From: Atherix ibis
Lineage: Eukaryota; Arthropoda; Insecta; Diptera; Athericidae
Length of the DNA stretch: 64,000 nucleotides
Reading direction: 5' to 3'
NCBI GenBank assembly: GCA_958298945.1
Contig: OY282609.1
Span: 31,035,212-31,099,211 of the forward strand
The notes under the pieces were generated by a model, which saw nothing but the letters and a program-made list of their open reading frames with translations, was not told the origin of the DNA and ran no database searches. Position 1 is the stretch's first letter. Every line of letters starts with the position of its first letter. Both the position numbers and the translations under genes were made by a program. This document shows, piece after piece, positions 1 through 10,912 of this stretch.

Positions 1-690
1 ATATTAAGGTGCCTCATGAATTGAGTATGAAAAACAAGATAGGCCAACGTAACATCTGCGATACGCTGCTAAAGCGCAATGAAATCGAGCTATTTCTGAA
101 GCGAATCATAAAATACAGCTCGTGCGAGAACTGAAACCGAACAACCTGCCAAATCGTCGAATTTTCGGTAAAATTGCCTTAGAACAAGTTGAGGAGAATC
201 CGTTTTATTACCAAAACAATTGCGTTCAATGACGAAACTTATTTCTGGTTGAATGGGTATGTGAATAAGCCAAATTGGCGCATTTGGTCTAAGGAACAAC
301 TACAGGCAAAGCAAGAACTGCCCTTGCACCCAGAGAAATGCACTGTTTGGTGCGGTCATCGGTCTGTATTTCTTTTAAGATAAAGTTGGCCGCAACTTTC
401 TTTAGCTCAAAATACAAGAACTGCATTTGGTCAACAAACGGTTTCAACAAAACGGTCATATTGAGAGATGAGTTCAGTGAGCAATTTATCTCACGTTTTG
501 GACCTGTGAGTTGGCCGTCTAGATCCGTGCGATTTTCGGCCTCAAGACTCTTTTTTATAGGCTCACTCGGTTATGCCAAAAAATCAGTATCACTTGCTGC
601 CTTGAAAGACAACAGTACACGTACACATATTATTAGCGAGATACTATCCGAGATGCTCGAAAAAGTAAATGGCAAGCATTGATTATTAAT
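1..690 (+). mobile_element. Chimeric remnant: mariner piece joined to a DD41D-type transposase remnant
   Basis: Bases 1-115 read as a mariner transposase linker (VPHEL..., then LLKRNEIELFLKRI). From about 116 to 690 the frame changes to another IS630/Tc1/mariner family. It has ELKPNNLPNRRIF, then NDETYFWLNGYVNK and LHPEKCTVWCG, and near 430-680 a degraded block with LRDEFSEQFISRFGPVSWP and, at the end, SEMLEKV. Several frameshifts and stops break the frame, so no functional transposase remains. The FLNGYVNK motif and the long spacing between the last catalytic positions in better copies of this window fit DD41D (rosa/visitor-like) elements. The family call is inference from motifs. Confidence 0.6.
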
Positions 691-699
691 TTAAATAAA

Positions 700-2060
700 A
701 ATTTCATACACTTTTGTAATTTTTCTGTGTTTTTTTTTGGAAATTCCAAAACGAAACATTTAAAAAATTAGTTATAGATAACATTTAAATTAAAAAAAGT
801 TAAAAAAAAATACTACTGCGAACATACCGAAAAGAAGATTTCGAAAGATACCCGGTCATTGACAGAAGAGTTAAAATTATTTAAATATTTCAAACGATAG
901 TAAAATGTAAACAAATTTTCTTTTACACATAATCGAAGATATTGCTTGCTTCTTTAGGAAATATATTTAATAAAAAAACAAAAAACGTCTCTGAACTCAC
1001 AAACAATTAACACAAGTTCATCATATAAATTATAGTTTCTTATCGAAATTTACAATATCACTTCTTATCTAGATTAGTTATTTGCAAATCGTTCGTCACA
1101 TATTTGTACTGAGATAAGTTACATTCTATTAATTTGATTAATTGCCTCTTGGAGATTATGTTAAGGAATAGATAAGAAAATATGCGGACACATTCCCATT
1201 CGAGTATCTTTCCGAAAAATTTCACGAGATCTCAATAAACTCTGACAAAGTACGTCACGCACGTCAAGGGCAGTCAGTGTTTTCATGTGCAAACTTACTC
1301 GTATCTGCAATTTCTTATAGTATTAACAATTTAAAAATATTTGTTCTCTTTGCATAAAGGTGATTTCTTGTAATTACATACAGGCATTTGTGTATTGAAA
1401 GTTTTTTCGATTTTTCTCTAGGTTTATTTAACTCGTCTTATTTCTTATTTTTATACAGTATTCGAACACTAAAAATGGCCTTGACGATACTTTTCTGAAT
1501 ATTATATTTGCGTCATGAGCTTACTCCAATTTTTGGCTATAGACTCGACTATTATCTAACAGACAAATACAAAATGTTTTTTTTTCTTCTTCCAAATAGA
1601 ATACGCAATAGTTGAATTGTACTCGCAAATTCAAGGTGAGCTTACAAGTTTTTGCACAGCCTCTGCTCACACTAGTGCACACGAGCGCACTTGTGTTCAC
1701 AAAAAAAAATATTTGAGTATTAACAAATATTCACCTTAAATAAAGAAAAAAAAATTATAACAAAAAAGCTGTACTAGTACTAACTAGTTTTATTATTAAC
1801 ACTTTTATTACTTGGGTCAGTTTTGCATTAAGTCATCAAAATCGAACCTTAAATAAAGACGCTACGAATCGAAATAAATAATTAAGATGAGGTTTTTACA
1901 GGTAAACTTTTGGGAATTAATTTTGTACACACATTTTTTTTTCTTCTTTCATCTAGCGGCATATGCAAATACACGTTTTTATTGTGAAATTCTTTGCAAA
2001 TTCAATGCTTACACACATGTTAACCTTGATTATTTCTACTGTCACAGTTAATTAGTACGC
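700..2060. other. AT-rich spacer without recognisable gene
   Basis: I see no open frame with codon structure, no splice-bounded exon and no repeat that I can name. The stretch is A/T-rich with homopolymer runs. Confidence 0.5.
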
Positions 2061-2089
2061 GCAATTTTGGTATCGCCGATTCCATTCCG

Positions 2090-2860
2090 GTAGTTTTGAT
2101 ATTAAAGGTACACCTCGTAAAGGTAGGCCTGTCGTAGAAAATGTCGATATTAAATCATGCAAATGATCGAAGCAGACCGGCATGTTAGAAGTCGCAGCAT
2201 TGCTCAGGAGCTAAAGATCGACCACAAAACAGTTTTAAGTCATCTGAATAAAGCTGGATTAAAAAAGAAGCTCGGTGTTTGGGTGCCACACGAATTGACG
2301 GAAAAAAACATGATGGATCGAATTTCCATCTGTGAGGTCTTAGCTAAACGGAAAGAAATCGACGCATTTCTTAAGCGGGTGATGATTGGGGATAAAAAAT
2401 GGGGCACTTACGATAATATTGTGCGAAAATAATCGTGGTTAAATCGCAGTTAAGCAGCTCAAACGGTGACCAAACCAGGACAAATAGCCAGGAAGGGTTT
2501 GCTGTGCATTTTGTGGGACTGGAAAGGAATCATCTACTATGACCTGGTTCCATGCACCCAAACACTAAATTTGGACCTCTACTGTCAACAATTGGACCGT
2601 TTGAAACTATCAATCGACCAGAAGCGGCCCAAATTATTCAACCGGAGGCGTTTTGTATTCTATTAGGACAACGCCAGGCTACACCCATAATAGTAACTCG
2701 CCAGAAATTCCGGGAGCTTGGTACGAAGTTCTGATGCATCCACCTTATAGTCCGGATTTGGCCCCACGCGATTACCACCTCTTTTTATAATTGTAAAACT
2801 TCCTTAGTAATAAGAAATTGGTATTAAGAGAAGTTTGTGAAAGTCGGTTAGCCGAGTTTT
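2090..2860 (+). mobile_element. Degenerate irritans-type mariner transposase
   Basis: From 2157 the frame reads MIEADRHVRSRSIAQELKI, a helix-turn-helix typical of mariner, then WVPHELTEKN and FLKRVMIGDKKW. The last motif is the first catalytic Asp region, with GDEKW changed to GDKKW. A later frame (2466-2666) has WDWKGIIYYDLVP and LYCQQLDRLK, and around 2730-2790 HPPYSPDLAPRDYHLF supplies the third Asp. Frameshifts near 2430 and 2670 and the loss of the N-terminus mark it as dead. No terminal inverted repeats are clear. Confidence 0.75.
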
Positions 2861-2950
2861 TCGCCAATATAGGTATCTGAGGCTTCTACGAGAGAGGCAT
2901 TATGAAGTTACCTTTAAAATGACAACAAATGATAAAACAAAACAGTGCAA

Positions 2951-4010
2951 ACAAGGTCTGTTCAAAAAGTATCGTGAATTTTGAATTTCCGCGGGATACG
3001 TATATTCGATTTTTTGTGGCGTTATATTTGTACTCGTGTTTCTCACTTATGCCGATAAGTTCGGCCATTTTGAATATTCAGTTAATTTTTGGCAGCTGCT
3101 TTGCTTGCACGTGTTTTGGCTCGTCTTCGATATTTCCCCAGAAGGCCGATAAGAAGTGAACGACGAAAAGCGTGCCGGACGCCTGAGCACATCAACAATA
3201 GAAGAAAACATTGATGAAGTGAAGAAAATAGTATTGGCCAATCGTCGAATCACCGTTAGAAAAGTTGCTGAGGACTTAAACATATCGATTGGCTCGTGCC
3301 ATTCGATTTTTACCAATGATTTGGTCGTGAGACGGGTCGCCGCGAAATTCATACCAAAATTGCTCAATTTCAACAAAAAATAGCATCACATTAACATTGC
3401 TAAGGAGCTGTTGGACTCTGTCCGCGACGACCCAAATTTATTCCAGAGGGTATATGTGAATTGGTTTCCACATCATAACCATAAACCCATGATTCGTCAC
3501 CAGTTATAACCCTCTTATAAAAAAAACCGCGCCAAGTTTTGCTTACAGTTTTCTTCGACATAAGTTCTTCCCACAGAGTAGAACGGTCAATAAGGAATGT
3601 TATGCACAAGTTACGCGAAGTAATCCGCCATAAACGCCCGGATTTGTGGAAGAACAAAAATTGGCTTTTGCCATTTTTGGCCAAAAACAACACACTAAAA
3701 ATGCCGCAGCCATCGTATTCCCCAGATCTGGCCCCCTGTGACTTTTTCTTGTTCCCGAAACTGAAGAGCCCAATGAAAGGACGACGTAACGCTACGATTG
3801 AGGAGATAAATACGGCATCGAAGGAGGAGCTGAACCAGAACACAAAAAAATGATTTTTTGAAGTGCTTCGAGGATTGGAAAAAACATTGGCACAAGTGTA
3901 TAATATCTGGTGGGGATTACTTTGAAGGGGATAGAATAGAAATCATGAATAAATAAATAATTTTTGAAAAAAACACAAAATTCGCGATACTTTTTGAAGA
4001 GACCTCGTAT
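2951..4010 (+). mobile_element. Mariner family 1, copy A, deleted and internally inverted
   Basis: The copy starts with the family TIR (GGTCTGTTCAAAAAGTATCG at about 2955) and ends with its inverse (GCGATACTTTTTGAAGAGAC). The + frame gives DEKRAGRLSTST, NRRITVRKVAEDLNISIGS and, further on, PYSPDLAPCDFFLFPKLKSP (in part). The N-terminal start of the transposase is missing. Between about 3450 and 3520 the part encoding ITGDESWVYGYDVET lies on the minus strand while both flanks are on the plus strand, so the copy carries a small internal inversion. It is nonfunctional. Confidence 0.85.
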
Positions 4011-4129
4011 TTGACCCACATCGAACCATCCGAACCATGTTAAATATGTTAAAGTCTTGAAATAAACGTTAAAATAATGGATTATCTTTTTCCCCAATCC
4101 AATATAAAACTGAATGTTATTCAAAAAAA

Positions 4130-4245
4130 AAAATTCATCATTATCATCATCAACAGTACGAAAACCGGGGGGGCCGGTCTAAGCCTGATGAATCAAAGAA
4201 TTCCAGACGTTCCAGCTTCGCGTTGCGGTCTTCCCATTTATTTTT
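4130..4245 (-). mobile_element. RTE-type LINE 3' end fragment
   Basis: A run of CATCATCATC followed by GGTCTAAGCCTGATGAATCA and TTCGCGTTGCGGTCTTCC matches the 3' part of the units in the tandem array at 61675-63340 and the copy at 8395-8850. Read on the minus strand it ends in a short GATGATGAT simple repeat, as RTE-clade LINEs commonly do. Confidence 0.55.
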
Positions 4246-4542
4246 CCGAAATAATAAAAGGTTTTGCTTAAAGTAACAAAAATTATCATATTTAAAATAA
4301 AATCAATTACACGAAATAGCAAATATTTTAATCAGAATAAGCGAATTTGCGTGGACAAAAAAATTCCCTACTATTAATTATAAAAAAAGCCCACATTTTT
4401 TTTAATCATTTAAAAGATACAATTTCCTGTTAAAGTTCAATTAATATGATTTTTTTTGTTATCATTAATACTATTTATTATTTTGTTTATTACGTTCCAT
4501 TGAGCATATCATAATCAAGTGCCCGTGAAATCATTAATAAAT

Positions 4543-4742
4543 NNNNNNNNNNNNNNNNNNNNNNNNNNNNNNNNNNNNNNNNNNNNNNNNNNNNNNNNNN
4601 NNNNNNNNNNNNNNNNNNNNNNNNNNNNNNNNNNNNNNNNNNNNNNNNNNNNNNNNNNNNNNNNNNNNNNNNNNNNNNNNNNNNNNNNNNNNNNNNNNNN
4701 NNNNNNNNNNNNNNNNNNNNNNNNNNNNNNNNNNNNNNNNNN
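4543..4742. other. Assembly gap of 200 N
   Basis: Exactly 200 unknown bases, probably a scaffold gap of fixed nominal size. It lies just upstream of the orphan exon-like stretch at 4850-5065 and may hide further exons or repeat units. Confidence 0.99.
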
Positions 4743-4799
4743 TTTTACACTTGAGTAAAAATGGAACAGAATATTTGCAACTTAAAGAGCAATACAAGA

Positions 4800-5070
4800 T
4801 AAAGTGTTTCATTTCATTTCTGAATATCTACTGCACGTTTCCTAGATTTTTTATGAGCATATCAGAAATAGTTTATGACAAGAAAGTGGTTACGATCCCA
4901 CACAGATTCGAGGAATTGACTAAAAGGAATCCGCGCAGTGTCAGAATTATTCTGCCCGCAATCAGTACTCACAGTCCTGCACTCTAGACCGAGAGGATTG
5001 CGCCCAGATCACTCAAAGCCAACTTTAGAACTCTATTTCAACTTCGACCCATTGCTTAGATTACACTTCA
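4800..5070 (+). other. Orphan coding-like stretch, possible decayed exon
   Basis: A polypyrimidine-AG (TTTCCTAG, near 4845) is followed by a frame reading SEIVYDKKVVTIPHRFEEL and KRNPRSVRIILPAISTHSPA, ending at a stop at 4985-4987. A second frame then gives a cysteine-rich string (CTLDREDC, then HCLDYTSCNVTLRC) that stops where the minisatellite begins. The composition is more coding-like than the surroundings. I cannot assign a family, and the 200-N gap sits upstream. Confidence 0.25.
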
Positions 5071-5079
5071 TGCAATGTA

Positions 5080-6630
5080 ACACTTCGATGTGAGCGAGAA
5101 TAGTATTCGGTGGTGAGCGATAAAAGTGTTTGCAGGGGAGCAAGAATAGTGCTCAGAGGTGAGCAAATATAGGGCTCGGAGGTGAGCGAGAATAATGCCC
5201 GAAGCTGAGCAACAATAGTGCTCGGAGGTAAGCGAGAATACTACTGGGAAGTGAGAGAGAATATTGCTCGGAGGTAAGCAAGAATAGTGCTCGGTGGTGA
5301 ACAAAGAAAACTCTTGGTAAGAAAGAAAATTATTCGTAGGTGAGCAAGAATATTGCTCGGTAGTTATCAAGAATAGTGCTGGGAGGTGAGCGAGAATAGT
5401 ACTTGAAGGTGAGCGATAACAGTGCGCGGAGGTGAGGGAGAATAGTATTCGGAAATGAGCGATAAAAGTGGCCTTAGGTGAGCAAAAATAGTGCTTGGAG
5501 ATAAGCGGGAATAGTTCTTCAAGGTGAAAAAAACTCTTAGTTCGAGGTAAGCAAGAAAAATGCTCGAAAGTGACCAAGAAGATTCCTCGTAGGTAAGCGA
5601 GAATACTGCTCTGAGATGAGCAACAATAGTGCTTTGAGGTGAGCAAAAAAACTCTTGGTAGGAGATAAGCAAGAAAAGCGCTCGTAGGTGAGGAAGAATA
5701 TTGCTCGTAGGTTAGGAAGAGTAGTGCTCAGAGATGAGCGCGAATAGCGATCGGAGGTGAGCGAAAAAAACTCTTAGTAGGAGGTAAGCAAGAAAAATGC
5801 TCGAAGGTGACCAAGAATATTGCTCGTAGGTTAGCAAGAATACTGCTCTGAGATGAGCCAGAATAGTGCTCTAAGGTGAGCAAAGAAAACTCTTGGTAGG
5901 AGGTAAGCAAGCAAAGTGCTCGTAGGTGAGCAAGAATAGTGCTCGGAGGTGAGCAAGAATACTGCTCGGAGGTAAGCAAGAATACTGCTGGAAAGTGAGA
6001 GAGAATATTGTTCGGAGGTAAGCAAGAATAGTACTCGGTGGTGAGCAAAGAAAACTCTTGGTAGGAGGTAAGAAAGAAAAGTGATCGTAGGTGACCAAGA
6101 ATATTGCTCGTAGGTAAGCGAGAATACTGCTCTGAGATGAGCAAAAATAGTGCTCTGAGTTGAGCAAAAAAACTCTTGGTAGGAGATAAGCAAGAAAAGT
6201 GCTCGTAGGTGACCAAGAATATTGCTCGTAGGTAAGCGAGAATACTGCTCTGAGATGAGCAAAAATAGTGCTCTGAGTTGAGCAAAAAAACTCTTGGTAG
6301 GAGATAAGCAAGAAAAGTGCTCGTAGGTGACCAAGAATATTGCTCGGAGGTTAGGAAGGATGGTGCTCAGAGATGAACGCGAATAGCGATCGGAGGTGAG
6401 AAAGAATAGTGCGCGGAGGTGAGCGAAAATCGTCTTTAAAGGTGAGCAAGAACAGTACTTGGTACAAGGTGAGCAAGAAGAGTGCTCGATGGTAAGCGGA
6501 AATAGACCTCAATGGTGAGTGAGCATATTGCTCTGAGGTGAGCAAAAATAGTGCTCGTAGGTGAGCAGAAATAGTGTACGATGGTGAGTGAAAACAGTTT
6601 TCGGTAAGAGGTGAAATAGAGAAGAGCAAA
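5080..6630. repeat. Minisatellite: ~23-bp units in a 118-bp higher-order repeat
   Basis: The array is built from variants of AGGTGAGCAAGAATAGTGCT, a unit of about 23 bases. A divergent landmark (ACTCTTGGTAGGAGG type) recurs at about 5311, 5534, 5652, 5771, 5890, 6055, 6173 and 6291. Its spacing is 118 or 119 bases in most intervals, which shows a higher-order unit of about five monomers. The last two higher-order units, near 6173 and 6291, are nearly identical over more than 100 bases. All three minus-strand frames stay open for long stretches because the unit lacks stops on that strand. Those frames are by-products, not genes. Confidence 0.95.
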
Positions 6631-6639
6631 GAGGTTTTA

Positions 6640-7640
6640 AGAATTGTGGAAAAGTTTATTGCAACTCTTTTAATAAACCAGAAAAGTTGTTTAATGTATC
6701 CCTCGAATGTACGCGGAATCGTAGAACTTCTATTAAATTGGCTACTGCATTTTGTAATTAAGGTGGCCGATTTCTAGTTCCTAAACTATCTGATTAAAAT
6801 GTTAACAAGATTTTACAGCCATGGCACTACCACATGATCTCTCAATAACGTTATCGATCTTAAACACAATCAAAATAATATATAACAATTTATGTATGAT
6901 TATGATAATCATTGTCCGTAGTAACAATGTGGTAAGAAACAAATCCTATAAAATTTAGAAAAAAACTCCATATAAAATATATTTGCACGAACTTCTACTA
7001 ATTATGTTTACAATTTTCTTATTTATTTATGAATTAAGATGGAAAGTCATTTGATCAAATTCGCAATAAAGACGCCATTTTCTATACTATTTCATATAGT
7101 AGCTTATAAGATATTGCCAAATACCTATTCAGAACTGGAAAAATTTTAATTGAATTGTAAGTACATCTTTTAACCCCAACGAATTCTTCATTATTTCTCA
7201 CCAACGAACTAAGATACGATATTTGTTTGTCTTTTGTAAATATTTTCAATATTAAAGATCAGACGTTTATGCTCCCCTAAGATTAACTAAATATTTAATT
7301 AGAATTGAATAACGTGTATTCGAATGTTATTTATTTAAGAAATAGTAAAATCAAATAGAAATGTTTATGTGATCATTATTCTTAGTTCTTTGCTTTTAAT
7401 TGCTGCTATTTTTATTTTGGTTGAGATTTTTCTGCCTAGTAATTTCGTTATTTTGTCTTTGTTCACATTAATTAATTAATAATTAGAACGCGACCAAAAT
7501 CACGTATGTTTTAGTTTTAAATTTTAAGGAACTATTCTTAAATTGTATTTTTCAGTTTAACAATTTAAAAAAAAATTACTTTTTGGATTTTATGAAATAC
7601 CATTCGTTGGTTAACTTGATTTGAATTTCAAAATCCTTTA
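6640..7640. other. AT-rich spacer, nothing recognised
   Basis: I see no coding frame, TIR pair or tandem repeat that I can support in this kilobase. Confidence 0.5.
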
Positions 7641-7679
7641 AATTATTCTGCGGCCCTAAGCATCGAGTGCTTTTTTTGG

Positions 7680-7985
7680 TTGGACAGAACTTTCGATAAG
7701 ATTACCTGTCAAACTAGCTGTCATTGTCAAAGTTTATTAATAATTTTTATTACACATAATGTTTTTCATTTTAGCATGGACAGACCCACGTTGGAAAAAT
7801 ATTTCCGAATCAACCAAATTTATTTTGAAAGTAATATGTCCAAAAATGTGGCTGAGCAGTATTATTTTTACTAAAAAGAGTATACAAAGAAGTCAACTAC
7901 GCGATGACATTGCTGAATAGTGGAGTGTTCATTTCGAAAGCCAAATTCGGCGGTTGGAGATTATATTTCCGCCTTCGAGGATTAG
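7680..7985 (+). mobile_element. N-terminal remnant of a DD41D-type transposase
   Basis: MDRPTLEKYFRINQIYFESN followed by a frameshifted continuation with RSQLRDDIA, and then FESQIRRLEI, resembles the N-terminal helix-turn-helix of the FLNGYVNK-type transposases seen elsewhere in the window. It is short, interrupted and without TIRs. Confidence 0.35.
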
Positions 7986-8394
7986 ATAAATCCATTTTAA
8001 AATCAAAAATTCCAATATTTTAACAAGAGTCAAGAGTAGACTTGTGGGTGGCCACCCAAGATCATGGACTCTTTTTTGTCTTTTGACTTTAGCGTTATAG
8101 GAGTTCAGTTAAATGACTGCGGTAGCGTTGTAATTAGGGGAGGCAGTTTTGAGGCCTATATACCATTTACAGCCGTCCCATGCTAATATGTGTCCAAGAT
8201 CATGCGGTATGTAATGTCATTGGTGTTTCCACACTAACAAGATCATGTACAACGGCGGTAGAACTGGATTTGCTCGAAAAAAACCAATTTGGTTATGAGC
8301 CCGGAAACATTTTTTAATAATTTATTTCAACAAAATTTCTAAAAACTAATTTTATTAAAAATTTAGCTAATGCAATTATTTATTTTTTTATTTT

Positions 8395-8860
8395 CATCAT
8401 CATTATCATCATCAACAGCGCGATAACTAGAAGTCCGGTTTAGATCTGCTGAATGAAAGAACCAGTTTGATACTCCCAGCGCTCTACCAGTTTGACACTC
8501 CCAGCATGTTTTTGGCGTGGTCGCTAACGCCATCGCTACACCGAACGCTGGGTCTTATCTAGTCTGCTGGGATCATAAATGCTGTCCAGTTTACCATAGC
8601 CTATTGAGCTTTATTTTATCCACAACCGGGTGGTTGCAGAAAAGTTCCAAGATCTCGTTGTTATATATGCTGCGGCATCGTCCATCCTCATGTAGGGGGC
8701 CAAAAGTTCTTTGACGGATCGACCTCTCCAATACTGACAAAGGTTTGCAATGGTTTTTGCTGAGAACCCAAGTTTCGGAAGAATACATGAGGACTAGACA
8801 GACTAGTGTCTTGTACAGCATTAGCTTCAATGTTATTGCAAGAATTTTGGAACAAATTAA
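8395..8860 (-). mobile_element. RTE-type LINE, 5'-truncated, 3' end with ATG-like simple repeat
   Basis: On the minus strand the frame at 8830-8591 reads YKTLVCLVLMYSSETWVLSK, then LERSIRQRTFGPLHEDGRCR and SIYNNEILELF. This is the conserved C-terminal region of RTE-clade reverse transcriptase polyproteins. It then runs into a 3' tail ending in GATGATGATAATGATGATG. The copy is truncated upstream. The same 3' end is amplified at 61675-63340. Confidence 0.7.
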
Positions 8861-9331
8861 TTTAGAATGACTGAAATAGGCTTTGTTGGATTTTTTTCTT
8901 CACGTTATTATTGGCTCAGGGCCTTGATCCCAAATAAGAAAATGATTTAATTCTTTCAAAGCTCAATCTCTATCTGTATGCGACTAGTACTAATTGGTAT
9001 TGTCATCGATGCCGCGCGCTCCTGCTAACAATAGACAAAAGACAAAAGTAAATTTGTGACAACTCGTATAAGAAATTCAAGTAATGGTATCAAATAATCA
9101 CGCAAGTCAACTCAAGGTCCGACCCAATAATTGATCCATAGTCAGACCCTAGCTGTGGATTATCTAAAAAAGCTTGTCTTCGAAGAAGGGGTCGGTATGG
9201 CCAATTGGCTAAGGTATGTCTTCGATGCCTACATTTCTACCATGTACTTTTTTTTCCCTTCATTTATGAGCAGCCCTAGATTTTTCGCCGCCGGCTCGGT
9301 ATCTCGTACAGCTCATTTTAATCGACCCATA

Positions 9332-10394
9332 AGCTGTATTCCATTCGGCCAATTTTGCTACTCGCAAGTACTTGGGAGTAGATGCCCAATGAAACGCAGA
9401 GTTTACTGGCAGAAGTAAAATATAACCTCAAAATAGTCAACAACAACACTGAGTTTATTGAGCTTGTGAACGTGAAGTGAAGTGAATGTGTTTCGTACAA
9501 CCTTTAAATTTGATAAATATTATATAATGTCTAAAAATGAGACCTATAACGAGGGCCAACTAAAAAGGACTATTTCAAAACGAGAAATATAAAACATTTT
9601 TGGGAAAACATATTCAAAAATGCGAATGGCAGAGGTAAACGGACGAGTGCTTCGAAATTTTTATACCTAAGTGGAATGTAGGAAATATTTCACAGTAACC
9701 CAAGAATATCATCACCACATTCAGTGTCTGTGGAAGTAGAAAATTCTCCAACAACATCACCTAAGTTAGGAAAGAAACATTCATAAGAATCGTCATCATC
9801 AAATGTGTCTGAAGTACCACAAGGTAAAACGAAAACCAAGGAAAAGGTTAAGAAGCGTAAAAACGAATGTATGACAATGTTAGAAAGCATAAAAACGAAT
9901 GTATGAAAATGTTAGAAATTAAAAGCAAATATTACGCAGATAAATTAGAAATAAAATTTAAAAAACTTTAATTATTAGAAGAATATATCACCAAAAAGTA
10001 AAATAATAGGGCTGAAACTCGTCCTACACTTTTAAATATATTAAAGAAGTTAAATTAAGAGATTTTATATACGTGATAAATTGATTATTTTTATTTTTGT
10101 TAGCCAATGAGGCATTTATTTATAATTGAGAGAGTTATAATAAATATGAAGTTACACAAATACATCATTTAAGTTTAAATTAATTTAACAATCCATTATT
10201 ATCCAAAAATATGACACTTTAACATAATCAACGAACCCGCTAAGCTATCTATTTTCATTTTGGAAACTAAAATCCCCCTACCGTAAATTGTATGCGTAAC
10301 TACTCATGCGAAGTACTCAATTGTATGGGCAAGAGTAGCTGCGCGTAGCTAGAAGTACTTGTGAGAAGCAAAATTTTCCCAATGGAATACAGCT
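9332..10394. mobile_element. Harbinger-like DNA transposon with long TIRs, non-autonomous
   Basis: The left end AGCTGTATTCCATT...AATTTTGCTACTCGCAAG (from 9332) is matched in inverted orientation by the right end ending ...GGAATACAGCT at 10394. About 38 terminal bases align with one short mismatched patch, and a possible 3-bp ATA duplication flanks the element. Inside, 9560-9980 (+) holds a decayed frame with ENIFKNANGRGKRTSASKF and a C-terminal lysine-rich helical tail (KTKTKEKVKKRKNECMTMLE). This resembles the MADF/Myb-SANT-like accessory protein of PIF/Harbinger elements. No nuclease gene is seen. TIRs are seen directly; the superfamily is inferred. Confidence 0.5.
9560..9980 (+). pseudogene. 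Decayed MADF/SANT-like transposon accessory frame
   Basis: Read on the plus strand with two or three in-frame stops, this codes for a basic N-terminal part, a serine-rich middle (SVSVEVENSPTTSPKLGKKH, SSSSNVSEVP) and a charged helical C-terminus. That layout is common in MADF- or SANT-domain proteins of Harbinger-type elements. A short internal duplication (AAGCGTAAAAACGAATGTATG and AAGCATAAAAACGAATGTATG) occurs at 9853-9905. The domain call is tentative. Confidence 0.3.
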
Positions 10395-10439
10395 ATAATG
10401 TTGATGCTAGACGATCGGCAGATTTACTGAGGATGGTAG

Positions 10440-10880
10440 TCTTCATGGTTAACTCAGAGTCAGGAATCATTTTTTCCTAGCCGGAGACGGTTATTGATGT
10501 TTATTGGCTCTAAAAGGGATTTGCCTGTTTCTACTCTTCCTTCGGCACTAGTCATGGTCCCCCTAGTCAGTCTAATCAGTTGGTCTGGGATGTCTAACTC
10601 TCTCAAGGATGTGTAGAGTTTTACCACAGCTATGTTATTAAATATTTTAATTTTTACCACAGCAGCTTTAAAGTCGATAAACATATAGTTCCAACAGGTT
10701 TCCATCGACTGTCGAAGAGAGAGAAGATTTGATCTGTTGCTGATTTTCCTGGAGTAAAGCCTCTCTGGTATGGGCAAATATTTTTTGAGTAGCGGGTAAT
10801 ATCTTATAGAGGGTACTCAACAACGTACTAAGCATAGATAATGCAAAGGGCCAGTCGTCGGGCATCCTTTTCTATCCCAT
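10440..10880 (-). mobile_element. RTE-type LINE reverse transcriptase fragment (downstream part)
   Basis: On the minus strand the frames give RGFTPGKSATDQIF, then FIDFKAA (decayed) and SLRELDIPDQLIRLTRGTMT. These are reverse transcriptase fingers and palm of the RTE type, with frameshifts. It is the continuation of the fragment at 12120-12650; the two are separated by the Mos1-like mariner inserted between them. Confidence 0.65.
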
Positions 10881-10912
10881 AGGATAGTACCAGGTGTATA
10901 AGCTTGGTGTAG

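Noticed and set aside
5068..6334. Long minus-strand frames (up to 192 residues) in the minisatellite
   Set aside because: They are generated by a 23-bp repeat with no stop on that strand; all three frames give the same 23-residue repeat and there is no start or splice context.
5080..6630. CRISPR-like array
   Set aside because: Units are contiguous and degenerate without unique spacers, in an insect genome.
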